DNA of 21,735 nucleotides from Bacteroides sp. UBA1317 (lineage in GTDB: Bacteria; Bacteroidota; Bacteroidia; Bacteroidales; Bacteroidaceae), in contig DBTL01000028.1 of the NCBI GenBank assembly GCA_002307035.1, positions 1 through 21,735 on the forward strand, given 5' to 3'. The translations under genes were made by a program, and so were the position numbers. Below are positions 6,203 through 14,618 of this stretch, piece after piece (the first letter of the stretch is position 1; every line of letters starts with the position of its first letter). The notes below the pieces were generated by a model that was not told the origin of the DNA, did no database searches, and saw nothing but the letters and a program-made list of their open reading frames with translations.

Positions 6203-9200
6203 ATGAATAATCCCACTATACAAGAAGTACAAGATTGGGTATTGAAGCTTCATGCCCAATGCGAAGAGGTAATGACCGATGAAGAGCGCAAAGAACAACA
6301 CAAGTATGCAACCATGGTTCAACGCCCGGGCGACAAAGCGTTCTTATCTAAAATGCTCGATGAATCGTCACAAATTCGTGATAATAAAAAACTTGCCAAA
6401 CGCATCAATATCCTCATAGAAAAATATGGCATACCCGAATTTCTAAATAAGAGAGATACCTTCTTATTCAAAATGTATCATTCCTTCGGATACTATTTTA
6501 GCACGATAGCAATCCCTATTATCAAGAAGCGCCTCCGGATGGATACATCCAAAGTAATCATCAACGAAGCACGCCCTAAGTTGACCAAACATTTGGCCAA
6601 ACGTTTTCATCAGAAGATCGGGCAGAACGTAAATCTGCTCGGTGAAGTGGTACTGGGAAACAAAGAAGCCGACCATCGCTATTTTCATTATCTCGAAGCA
6701 CTCGAATCTTCCGATATCAACTATATCTCCGTAAAAATATCAGGAATCTATGCGCAGACGCATGCGCTAAACTATAAAGAAAGCTTTCCTGAACTCGTTA
6801 ATCGCATGTCTGCCCTCTATCAGAAAGCCATCGACTTTCCTTATGTAGACGAAGATGGAGTAGCCAGACCCAAGTTCATCAATCTGGATATGGAGGAGTA
6901 CAAAGATACTCACTTCACCATGCGTCTGTTTAAAGAGGTGCTCAGCAAACCGGAATTTAAGGACTATTCAGCCGGAATCGTGATACAAGCCTATCTGCCG
7001 GATGCTTACGGCTTCCAAACCGAGCTCCTCGAGTTTGCGAAGGAGAGAGTGGCTCAAGGGGGTGCTCCTGTAAAGATGCGCTTGGTGAAAGGTTGTAATC
7101 TCGAAATGGAGAGTGTCACTTCCTCCCTTCGCGGATGGCCTAACCCCATACGTACTTCTAAGATAGAGGTGGATGCCAATTATCTACATCTGCTCGAGAG
7201 GGGTTTGCTAGCTGAGAATGCTGCTTGCCTTCACATAGGAGTGGCTTCGCACAATCTCTTCACCATTGCTTATGCTTACCTGCTGAGTCAGAAGTACGGT
7301 TCAACACAGTACATGACTTTCGAGATGCTCGAAGGTATGGCCAATCATCTTTGGCGGGCACAGTCCAAATTAGGTAATCGGGTTATTCTCTACACGCCGG
7401 TAGTGAAAGATGAACATTTTCTCAATGCAGTGTCCTATCTGGTTCGCCGTCTCGACGAAAACACGGGCCCCGAAAACTTCCTCTCCTATTCATTCAACCT
7501 GAAACCGGGTAGCAAGAGTTGGACTTTCTTAGAAAAACAATTCGAAGAGGCTTATCAGATGAAAGATAACATTACGCACGCTCCTACCCGAACGCAAGAT
7601 CGCAACAAGCCTTATGTTTCTGTAGCTCCGGCCGATGAATTCATCAACGAACCGGATACCGACTTTGACTTACCACAAAATCAACTGTGGGTAGAAGGCA
7701 TTATCCACAAATGGAAAAAAGGAAAAGAAGAAGTTCCGTTTATCCTGCCCTTGCAGATAGGAGCTGAGACAGTGATTACCGAGAAGAGGCATGTTTACCT
7801 GGATCGTTGCCAGAACGACGAAGTGAGAATTTGCGAAATGTCTCAGGCCGACACCGAACAGATAAAGAAGATTATCGCCATTGCCGATGCCGATCCCACA
7901 GGTTGGCGACAGACGACTCTGGATAAGCGTCATGAGATAATGTATGCGGCAGCCAATAACTTAGCCGAGATGCGGGGCGACTTAATCGGTTGCATGTGTG
8001 CCGTAACGGGCAAAACCGTTACGGAAGGCGATGTAGAAGTATCCGAAGGGATAGATTTTGCCCGCTTTTACCCCACTTCGATGAAAACATTCGAGGCGCT
8101 AGAGGATATTAGCATCACTCCAAAGGGAACAATCCTTGTGATCTCTCCATGGAACTTCCCTTGCGCCATTCCTATTGGCGGCGTCTCAGCAGCACTGGCC
8201 GGTGGCAACACCGTCATTCTGAAACCTGCCACCGTAGCAGCACCTGTGGCATGGATGTTTGCTCAGGCCTTTTGGGAAGCAGGCGTGCCTAAAGAAGCAC
8301 TTCAGGTAGTGATTACGGACAGAGAGGCACTCAAAGTACTGACCACAGCACCACAAATCAAGCACATCATTCTCACCGGTGGCACGGAGACTGCGCTCAG
8401 CATCGCTAAAGCCAATCCATCAACACCCCTATCAGCCGAAACAGGAGGTAAGAATGCAATCATTCTCACTGCATCGGGAGACAGAGATCACGCCATCATG
8501 AATGTGGTGACTTCCGCCTTTGGCAATGCCGGACAGAAATGTTCCGCTTGTTCGCTGCTGTTAGTTGAACGATCGGTGTACGAGGATCCCTCCTTCAAAG
8601 AGAAGTTGATTGACGCCGCCACCAGCATGAAGGTAGGCAGCGTATGGAATCCGGGCAATGTAGTGGGCCCTATGATTACCAACAACAATGAGAAACTGCT
8701 GAAAGCTTTCACACTCGAGCCCGGCGAAGAATGGTTAGTTGCCCCTCGCTTCCTCGACGAAAAGAAATACCTCCTTGCCCCTACCATCAAATGGGGAGTG
8801 AAACCGGGAAGTTATTCCTTCTGCACAGAGCTATTCGGCCCCATGCTTAGCGTTGTCTGTATCGAGAATCTGGAAGAGGGGATTCGGTTGGTGAACAGTC
8901 TCGACTATGGACTTACTTCCGGTCTACAAAGCTTGGATGAAGACGAACAAGCACTTTGGAGAAGGAGGATAGAAGCAGGCAATCTCTATATCAATCGAGG
9001 CATCACAGGTGCTATTGTCAACCGTCAACCCTTCGGTGGCATGAAGTTGTCTGCCTTTGGTGGCGGACTAAAAGCGGGAGGCCCCAACTACTGCACCTCT
9101 TTCGTAAACATCGCCGATAAGGAAGCAAAGGATAAACGCCTGCATAATTACGAAGAAGTGAACAGAAAAGAGTTTTTTCCATTCAAAGAGATGAGCAAAC

Positions 9201-9634
9201 TTTATGGAGAGCAAAACCTGTTTCAATACATCCCGGTTGAAAACGTCGTACTGAGGCTATTTCCTGATGACGACGTAGAGGATGCCACAATGTTTTTTCA
9301 AGCATGCGAATTAGCCGGGAGTATGCCGACAATAAGTGTAACACCAGGGGATGAGCGAATTGCCCGGCTAAGAAGCTCAGGCCTTTTCGTTGAAGAAAAA
9401 TCCTACGAAGAGTTTCTGGACAGCATGCATCTATTTGAACGCATACGTACCTGCTCGCCCAATATCCCGCTGGAAATACATGAGAGAGCAGCAAAAATTC
9501 ATAAATACATTGATACCACTAAACCTGTAAAAGAAGGTCGGGTGGAACTGTTACATTACCTCAAAGAGCAAAGCATCTCGTTCGAATACCACCGTTATGG
9601 CAGTATTACCGAAGTGCCCTCTTGCGAGATATAA
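6203..9634 (+). CDS. putA: Bifunctional proline dehydrogenase / L-glutamate gamma-semialdehyde dehydrogenase PutA
   Basis: A 1143-residue enzyme oxidising proline to P5C with FAD, then P5C/glutamate semialdehyde to glutamate with NAD+. The PRODH barrel spans about residues 80-450: LGEVVLGNKEADHRYF near 145-160, RLVKGCNLEME near 293-303 and the substrate-binding pair in YLVRRLDENTG near 412. The ALDH part spans about 530-975: ISPWNFPCAIPIGG near 648, catalytic Glu746 in SAETGGKNA and nucleophile Cys780 in GQKCSAC, with PFGGMKLSAFG near 950. There is no N-terminal ribbon-helix-helix, so it is not self-regulating as in E. coli. About 165 C-terminal residues beyond the ALDH are unassigned. It has its own promoter and a long leader, and lets the cell use proline as carbon and nitrogen source. 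Confidence 0.93.
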   Translation: MNNPTIQEVQDWVLKLHAQCEEVMTDEERKEQHKYATMVQRPGDKAFLSKMLDESSQIRDNKKLAKRINILIEKYGIPEFLNKRDTFLFKMYHSFGYYFSTIAIPIIKKRLRMDTSKVIINEARPKLTKHLAKRFHQKIGQNVNLLGEVVLGNKEADHRYFHYLEALESSDINYISVKISGIYAQTHALNYKESFPELVNRMSALYQKAIDFPYVDEDGVARPKFINLDMEEYKDTHFTMRLFKEVLSKPEFKDYSAGIVIQAYLPDAYGFQTELLEFAKERVAQGGAPVKMRLVKGCNLEMESVTSSLRGWPNPIRTSKIEVDANYLHLLERGLLAENAACLHIGVASHNLFTIAYAYLLSQKYGSTQYMTFEMLEGMANHLWRAQSKLGNRVILYTPVVKDEHFLNAVSYLVRRLDENTGPENFLSYSFNLKPGSKSWTFLEKQFEEAYQMKDNITHAPTRTQDRNKPYVSVAPADEFINEPDTDFDLPQNQLWVEGIIHKWKKGKEEVPFILPLQIGAETVITEKRHVYLDRCQNDEVRICEMSQADTEQIKKIIAIADADPTGWRQTTLDKRHEIMYAAANNLAEMRGDLIGCMCAVTGKTVTEGDVEVSEGIDFARFYPTSMKTFEALEDISITPKGTILVISPWNFPCAIPIGGVSAALAGGNTVILKPATVAAPVAWMFAQAFWEAGVPKEALQVVITDREALKVLTTAPQIKHIILTGGTETALSIAKANPSTPLSAETGGKNAIILTASGDRDHAIMNVVTSAFGNAGQKCSACSLLLVERSVYEDPSFKEKLIDAATSMKVGSVWNPGNVVGPMITNNNEKLLKAFTLEPGEEWLVAPRFLDEKKYLLAPTIKWGVKPGSYSFCTELFGPMLSVVCIENLEEGIRLVNSLDYGLTSGLQSLDEDEQALWRRRIEAGNLYINRGITGAIVNRQPFGGMKLSAFGGGLKAGGPNYCTSFVNIADKEAKDKRLHNYEEVNRKEFFPFKEMSKLYGEQNLFQYIPVENVVLRLFPDDDVEDATMFFQACELAGSMPTISVTPGDERIARLRSSGLFVEEKSYEEFLDSMHLFERIRTCSPNIPLEIHERAAKIHKYIDTTKPVKEGRVELLHYLKEQSISFEYHRYGSITEVPSCEI

Positions 9635-9664
9635 TTTGCATATTAAGATGTAAGAAGTCTTTTT

Positions 9665-9934
9665 TTAGTCAGCGGCATATTCCGTATGCCGCTGCAACCA
9701 TACAACAGCATACGAACATGTCGCTTTGGCTTTAAGTCCCTGAGTACGAGCATAGTCGTATGCTGTTTTCACTAAAGCTCCGGCAATGCCTTTACCTTCA
9801 AGTGATTTTGGCACAATGGTGTGAAGAATATCCAACGCACCATCTACAAACTTATATTCTACATAAGCTTTCAATTCATCTTGCTCCACCTCAAATCGAT
9901 TTCTTTTTGGAAGATGTACTATTTCGTAATCCAT
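9665..9934 (-). CDS. Small GNAT-like N-acetyltransferase (YidJ/NATD1 type)
   Basis: A short single-domain protein of about 89 residues. The acetyl-CoA-binding signature IVPKSLEGKGIAGALVKTAY and the following YARTQGLKAKATCSYAVVWLQRH match the mini-GNAT family (NATD1 type) that lacks part of the usual GNAT fold. The substrate is unknown for this family. The frame can be extended to a TTG at 9943, but the ATG at 9934 (MDYEIVHLPKRNRFEV) is the likely start. TAAAATTTG on the minus strand at 9941-9949, 19 bp after a TTG, resembles a promoter but has a 3-bp instead of 2-bp spacer and would leave almost no leader. It converges on putA with 30 bp between stops. Confidence 0.8.
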   Translation of the reverse strand: MDYEIVHLPKRNRFEVEQDELKAYVEYKFVDGALDILHTIVPKSLEGKGIAGALVKTAYDYARTQGLKAKATCSYAVVWLQRHTEYAAD

Positions 9935-10012
9935 ATCACACAAATTTTATGGAAACATTCATTCGTTTCAATATAAGAAACAAATAAACTTAGCGGAAAG
10001 TTGAAAGAGTAC

Positions 10013-10771
10013 TCAGTGCTTTACCGGAATAGAACGAAAGAATTGTACCATCGCAGAATCATTGCCCATTACCAAACCTTCGGGATGAAACTGCACAGCG
10101 ATCACCCCATATTTCTCCGATTCAAAAGCTTCAATCACTCCATCGGTAGCTCGAGCCGTAACTTTGAATCCGGGAGCTACATCCTTCACTGCCTGATGAT
10201 GAAAGCTGTTTACCAGCAAAGAATCCTGTCCGCTGATGCGGGCAAGATAGGATTTTGGAGTTACATAAATGGTATGTGTGCCAATAGCCTTTGGAAGCGA
10301 TTGCCGATGCGCAACATTCTTCACATCATATTCTGACGGCAAGTCCTGATAGAGCGTTCCACCAAAGTAAATATTAATGGCCTGCATACCGCGACAAATG
10401 CCCACAAGAGGAATATGTTGCGTCACAGTCAGTTTGATGACAGCCATATCAAACGAGTCACGAGGGAGGTTCACTGCCCCAAGCTTTGGAGAAGGCTTTT
10501 CACGATAGCGTGCCGGATCCACATCTTCACCTCCGGGCAAAATCACCGCATCCAGTGTCCCGATCAGTTTCTTCAAACGGGCTTCATCTTCCATAAAAGG
10601 AATTAATACCGGAATGTTTCCGGCTCGCAACACAGCATCAATATAGGCTCGAGGCACACTCGTTTCACCATTGTAATACGTATCTGCAATACCAATCAAG
10701 CGATTATCCTGAGCAAGGACATTCGCCAAACTGACGAACACCAAGCTCACTAATAAAATTATTTTTTTCAT
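10013..10771 (-). CDS. Exported gamma-glutamyl hydrolase-like class I glutamine amidotransferase (peptidase C26, PuuD-like)
   Basis: A 252-residue protein with a Sec signal peptide (MKKIILLVSLVFVSLANVLAQ), so the mature enzyme should act in the periplasm, unlike cytosolic E. coli PuuD. The class I amidotransferase triad is present: Cys126 in GICRGMQ, His229 and Glu231 in QFHPEG. The ILPGGEDVDPARY motif and NSFHHQAVKDVAPGF are typical of the peptidase C26 gamma-glutamyl-GABA hydrolase group, which releases glutamate from gamma-glutamyl amides. It starts 44 bp after the TonB-dependent receptor stop, same strand, and is probably co-transcribed. The pairing suggests uptake and trimming of a gamma-glutamyl compound or small peptide, which is inference. 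Confidence 0.87.
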   Translation of the reverse strand: MKKIILLVSLVFVSLANVLAQDNRLIGIADTYYNGETSVPRAYIDAVLRAGNIPVLIPFMEDEARLKKLIGTLDAVILPGGEDVDPARYREKPSPKLGAVNLPRDSFDMAVIKLTVTQHIPLVGICRGMQAINIYFGGTLYQDLPSEYDVKNVAHRQSLPKAIGTHTIYVTPKSYLARISGQDSLLVNSFHHQAVKDVAPGFKVTARATDGVIEAFESEKYGVIAVQFHPEGLVMGNDSAMVQFFRSIPVKH

Positions 10772-10815
10772 CCTTACATAAATTTAGAGAGACACAGACA
10801 ATACATTGTTTTCGG

Positions 10816-13605
10816 TTACAATGTTAGTGAAATTCTTCCAAATACATAGCGCCCGTTAAAGCCAAATTGTTGTCCGGTACGAGAATAAACGAAATATCCT
10901 GCGCCCACATTGCTTCCGGTAGCCTTATCGGGATAAATATCAAAAAGATTGTTGGCACCTACCGAAAGCTTGAAACTTCTGGTAAAGTTATACCCCACTA
11001 CCGCATCAGTCACCACCTTCGCACCGTACGTCTCCTGATCGGCTACTGTATTGGTAGCAGCATCTACTTCACCGAAATAGACATTGCGCAACAAGAAATT
11101 CCATTTGTAAGGAGAGTAACTAAGTGACAAACTCCCTTTTACACGAGGCACTGCGGACTCTATATAGATGCGACTGGCATCATCCAGATAAGAAGATTCT
11201 TTTCCTGCGAGCAATTCCGAAGAATGCACACCACCCACAATCGCTGTTTTGACTAAGGTACCCGACAAGTCAGCACGAAACAGTCCCGGACCTACCTTTT
11301 TATTATAAGAAAGTACCACGTCAACCCCTTTCGTTTCAGTATTAATAGCATTGGCAAAGAAACGAGCAGTGGAAGCTCCGGCCTGATTCAAAATGTTATA
11401 AATCTCTTTGTCCTGATCCGAAGCATCGGCCGCATTGCTACCCTTAAACTGTCCGGTGTAAATAACCCGATTGTCTATGCGAATAAAATAACCATCCACA
11501 GTGAGGTTGAAATCGCCAAATCGTCCGGTAAAGCCCGCACTGTAGTTATATGATTTTTCTTCCTTCAGATCAGGAATGCCCAATAAGTTAGCCAAACGAC
11601 TATCGTTGCGGAAAGTTCCCGATGAAATGATCACCCCGTCAGTGAACAAGCTTGAAGTAGCGCTGAAATAACGTTGATGAAGTGACGGCGCACGAAAGCC
11701 CGTACTAGCTGCTGCACGCAATGCCCATTTATCATTCAACTTATAGCGAAGCGCCAGTTTCCAGTTCAGCGTAGAGCCAAAATCGGAATAGTTCTCAAAG
11801 CGCACCGCACCGGCCGCCAACAGTTTAGGAGTCAGATTCACTTCCGCATCCACATAAGCAGCTACCGAAGAACGAGATACATTAATCGCATTTTCGGGAC
11901 GGAATCCGGGAAATGCCTGCGCACCACCTGCATAGTTCTTACCATCAGCCGACTGCAAAGTCTGAATATCTCCATTGATATCAGAAACAAGAATATCATC
12001 TCCATTCGCATCCGTACCGACCTTCACTGCCCGTCCATAATCACGATAAGAGTTTTCATCACCCGCTATAATCTGGTAATTCTCGTAACGATGTTCGCCA
12101 CCAAATGAAAGGTCAAGACCTGAAAGCAGATCGAAACGACGATGAATATCCAGATTGGTGGTGTTTTGCGTAAAACGATATCCACCATCTTCAAAACGTG
12201 TGGGAGATGCGTCCAGCAAAGAAGCATTCAGCGTGTTGGAAGTAACGAAATCAATGCTGTTTTTTCCGTAAGTATTTGAAAAGTCAATGTCCCATTCTCC
12301 CTTTTTGCCACGGATACCCGCTGATAGAGATTGATCTATATTGTCGGTATTAATTAACGGTAGGAAACCGTCGGGATAAAGATACTCGCTGTTTTGATTC
12401 AGCTGTGCGGGCTGGCGACGGAAAGCAGCCGATTCACCCTTCCGAAAGTTTAATCCTCCGAAAGAATAGAGTTCCGCATGCTCCGTTAGCGGCAAACTGG
12501 AGTTAAAGAAGAGTGCCCCACCCCTGTTTTTTGACTGACCGATACGAGAGACATAGTCCGCTCTGGTTTTACCCAAACGAGCCAGTTCCACATCCGTCAC
12601 ATCCGCCCCCGTAGGGTTCGCATAACGATCAGGGAAGTTATAATCTTTAAAGATAGTGCCTGTAAATTCCTTCTGGCGGTTGGTCGGATCACGAAAATCA
12701 TACGAGCCACTCAGGTTGATGAAACCACCCTGTTTGCCCAACTTAAAGCCCAGATTGGCATTAGCTTGCACCGTTTCACCGTCTAACGTGCCTTCCGAGT
12801 TTTTCGAAAGATACCCTCCTGAAGTAAAATCCACCCTACCCTCAGCCGTATTATCTTCGAGAATAATATTAATTACCCCCGCAATGGCATCCGAGCCATA
12901 CTGTGCCGAAGCACCATCACGCAAGATTTCAATACGCTTGATGGACGCAACAGGAATAGCGTTCAAATCCGTGCCAACAGCACCTTTACCAAATGTTCCG
13001 TTAATATTGATTAGCGATGTGGTGTGTCGGCGTTTACCGTTAATCAACACCAACACCTGATCAGGGCCCAATCCTCGCAAGGAAGCCGGATCGATATGAT
13101 CCGTTCCGTCACTGATCACCTGCGTGTTCGAGTTAAATGAAGGTACCACATAGTTCAGCAACTGATTCAGATTAACCTGAGCAGCCTCTTTAAAGATCTT
13201 TCGGTCAATTACATCAATTGGCGCCAATGACTCAAGGCGAGAACGGGGATGCGCCCTCGATCCCACTACTACCACCTCGTCTAATTCCTCACCGGCATAG
13301 AGCACAAAGTTTTGCACCACATCTCCTGCTCCTTCAACACTAATCTTCTTTTGCAACTCTTTATACCCAATATAACTTACTTTCAGCGTATAACTTCCTT
13401 TATTCAACCGCAGTGAATAATGTCCATCCCCATCAGTAATCGTGCCAACACTCGTACCAATCACTTGCACGGTTGCTCCCGGCAATGCGGCATCATTATC
13501 ATCACTCACCGTACCAGAAAGCTTATTCTGCTGTGCAAAAGCCGTTCCACTCACAAGCAGTAGAATAAATAATCCTGCAATCTTTTTCCCTATCGTTCTT
13601 TTCAT
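10816..13605 (-). CDS. TonB-dependent outer-membrane receptor with carboxypeptidase-like N-terminal domain
   Basis: A 929-residue outer-membrane protein. The signal peptide (residues 1-24, ending GTAFA before Gln25) is followed by a CarboxypepD_reg-like beta-sandwich (about 28-113; LSGTVSDDNDAALPGATVQV). The plug domain lies at about 120-255 (LRGLGPDQVLVLINGKRRH; DGASAQYGSDAIAGVINI) and a 22-strand-type barrel runs to the end (GRYVFGRISLTL). Energy comes from TonB-ExbBD; the substrate is unknown. No SusD-like lipoprotein lies beside it, so it is not a classical Sus glycan pair, and no TonB-box-linked sigma/anti-sigma pair is visible. The downstream exported peptidase C26 probably shares its transcript. 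The start fits a -7 box at 13643-13650. Confidence 0.93.
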   Translation of the reverse strand: MKRTIGKKIAGLFILLLVSGTAFAQQNKLSGTVSDDNDAALPGATVQVIGTSVGTITDGDGHYSLRLNKGSYTLKVSYIGYKELQKKISVEGAGDVVQNFVLYAGEELDEVVVVGSRAHPRSRLESLAPIDVIDRKIFKEAAQVNLNQLLNYVVPSFNSNTQVISDGTDHIDPASLRGLGPDQVLVLINGKRRHTTSLININGTFGKGAVGTDLNAIPVASIKRIEILRDGASAQYGSDAIAGVINIILEDNTAEGRVDFTSGGYLSKNSEGTLDGETVQANANLGFKLGKQGGFINLSGSYDFRDPTNRQKEFTGTIFKDYNFPDRYANPTGADVTDVELARLGKTRADYVSRIGQSKNRGGALFFNSSLPLTEHAELYSFGGLNFRKGESAAFRRQPAQLNQNSEYLYPDGFLPLINTDNIDQSLSAGIRGKKGEWDIDFSNTYGKNSIDFVTSNTLNASLLDASPTRFEDGGYRFTQNTTNLDIHRRFDLLSGLDLSFGGEHRYENYQIIAGDENSYRDYGRAVKVGTDANGDDILVSDINGDIQTLQSADGKNYAGGAQAFPGFRPENAINVSRSSVAAYVDAEVNLTPKLLAAGAVRFENYSDFGSTLNWKLALRYKLNDKWALRAAASTGFRAPSLHQRYFSATSSLFTDGVIISSGTFRNDSRLANLLGIPDLKEEKSYNYSAGFTGRFGDFNLTVDGYFIRIDNRVIYTGQFKGSNAADASDQDKEIYNILNQAGASTARFFANAINTETKGVDVVLSYNKKVGPGLFRADLSGTLVKTAIVGGVHSSELLAGKESSYLDDASRIYIESAVPRVKGSLSLSYSPYKWNFLLRNVYFGEVDAATNTVADQETYGAKVVTDAVVGYNFTRSFKLSVGANNLFDIYPDKATGSNVGAGYFVYSRTGQQFGFNGRYVFGRISLTL

Positions 13606-13642
13606 AACTAAATACCTTTCATTATTATAAATTTCAACACTG

Positions 13643-13650
13643 CAAAGATA
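13643..13650 (-). promoter_or_regulatory. -7 box (TATCTTTG) for the TonB receptor operon
   Basis: The complement of 13643-13650 is TATCTTTG, fitting TAnnTTTG, followed by GCAG, 37 bp before the receptor ATG. Confidence 0.6.
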
Positions 13651-13762
13651 GCGTACGTGAATGAAGTATAAAATCCACTAAAGATGGTATTTTCATCACA
13701 CGTTTGTGGTAGAGAACAAAGAGAGTGCATACATAAGCTATGGCAACTTTATACGATTATTA

Positions 13763-13794
13763 GTTGCTTTATTCAAACAAAGTAAGTACCTTTA
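13763..13794 (+). promoter_or_regulatory. Probable promoter of the HU-type gene (TTG - 20 bp - TACCTTTA)
   Basis: GTTG at 13763-13766 and TACCTTTA at 13787-13794 differ from the consensus only at the last base. The implied start near 13801 gives a leader of about 180 nt. Confidence 0.45.
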
Positions 13795-13799
13795 TAGTG

Positions 13800-13945
13800 A
13801 AAAGCAGATAGTCACGCAATTGCAGTACTATGATCACGCAGACGTGTGACCATGATCACAAAATTGAGGGATAATGGTCACACAACTGCGTGACCACCTA
13901 CTTCTTTTATCATCACTGCTTAGACGTTCCGTTAAAAGCAGATAG
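13800..13945. repeat. Repeat cluster in HU-gene leader: six RTCAC-type half-sites inside a 12-bp direct repeat
   Basis: The 12-mer AAAAGCAGATAG occurs at 13800-13811 and 13934-13945. Between them are six copies of an RTCAC half-site in both orientations: GTCACGCA (13811-13818), GATCACGCA (13832-13840), GTGTGAC (13844-13850), GATCACA (13854-13860), GGTCACACA (13876-13884) and TGCGTGACC (13887-13895). The pair at 13845-13860 reads TGTGA-N6-TCACA, the Crp half-site spacing. They could be protein-binding sites or alternative RNA hairpins. Confidence 0.65.
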
Positions 13946-13980
13946 ATAACGTATTAACTAACAATAAAACAACATAGACC

Positions 13981-14595
13981 ATGTCAGCAATGTATGACCT
14001 TGTAGAGAAGCCGAATCCAAAAGGAGACGGTGAGAAACAATTACTTTACCCACGTATCGTATCAAGCGGTACCATCAGTACGGAGAAACTTATTGAACGG
14101 ATAACAGGAGCTTCCTCCCTGACACCCGGAGACGTGAAAAGTGCCATCATAGGAATAACCGATGTCATGGCAGAATATCTCAAAGACGGTTACACCGTAG
14201 AGCTGGGCGATATCGGTTACTTCTCTCCAAGCATCAAAGGGCGTGGAGTATCCAATAAGAAAGAGATCCGTTCCACCTCCATCTATTTCGACAATGTGAA
14301 CTTCCGTGCCTCAAAGAAGTTCCGCCAGAATCTATACGGAACATTAGAACGTACGCAATATGGCTTCCGCAAATCATCCAAGATGAGTGATGAGAAACGC
14401 AAAGAACTTCTGGAGAAATATCTCGACGAACAAGCATTTATCACCCGCCCGGAATATACCAAACTTACCGGATTACTTAAGAATAAAGCATTGCAAGAAC
14501 TTAAGATATTTGTAGAAAAAGGCGTACTTTGTACACATGGCAGAGGTAACCAAACAGTGTTTATGAAGGCGGTGAAAGTGGAAGAAGGAGAATAA
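13981..14595 (+). CDS. HU family DNA-binding protein with C-terminal extension (HU-HIG type)
   Basis: A 204-residue protein. Residues about 1-125 form an IHF/HU-like DNA-binding domain of the Bacteroidota HU-HIG type (TISTEKLIERITGASSLTPG; VELGDIGYFSPSIKGRGV). The C-terminal part (about 135-200) looks like a winged helix (EQAFITRPEYTKLTGLLKNK), which distinguishes it from a bare 90-residue HU. Such proteins are nucleoid-associated and exist in many copies in Bacteroides, often near mobile or variable loci. The next gene begins 23 bp downstream in the same direction, so the two may be one unit. Alternative starts at Met1 and Met4 cannot be separated. Confidence 0.88.
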   Translation: MSAMYDLVEKPNPKGDGEKQLLYPRIVSSGTISTEKLIERITGASSLTPGDVKSAIIGITDVMAEYLKDGYTVELGDIGYFSPSIKGRGVSNKKEIRSTSIYFDNVNFRASKKFRQNLYGTLERTQYGFRKSSKMSDEKRKELLEKYLDEQAFITRPEYTKLTGLLKNKALQELKIFVEKGVLCTHGRGNQTVFMKAVKVEEGE

Positions 14596-14618
14596 GAACA
14601 AAATAGTACAGAAGAAAG

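Larger units (their letters stand above)
13606..13980. other. Divergent intergenic region between TonB receptor and HU-type gene
   Basis: This 375-bp region has no gene. It contains the receptor promoter on the minus strand, a probable HU-gene promoter (13763-13794) and a dense cluster of inverted and direct repeats (13800-13945) described separately. Confidence 0.7.

Noticed and set aside
9635..9664. T-run between putA and the GNAT gene as a terminator
   Set aside because: The only pairing (AAGA/TCTT) is 4 bp, so a real stem is not supported.
10001..10336. 111-codon plus-strand frame
   Set aside because: It is antisense to the exported peptidase C26 gene, whose catalytic motifs are in the minus frame.
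12656..13060. 134-codon plus-strand frame
   Set aside because: It lies wholly within the plug-coding part of the TonB receptor on the opposite strand; a shadow frame.
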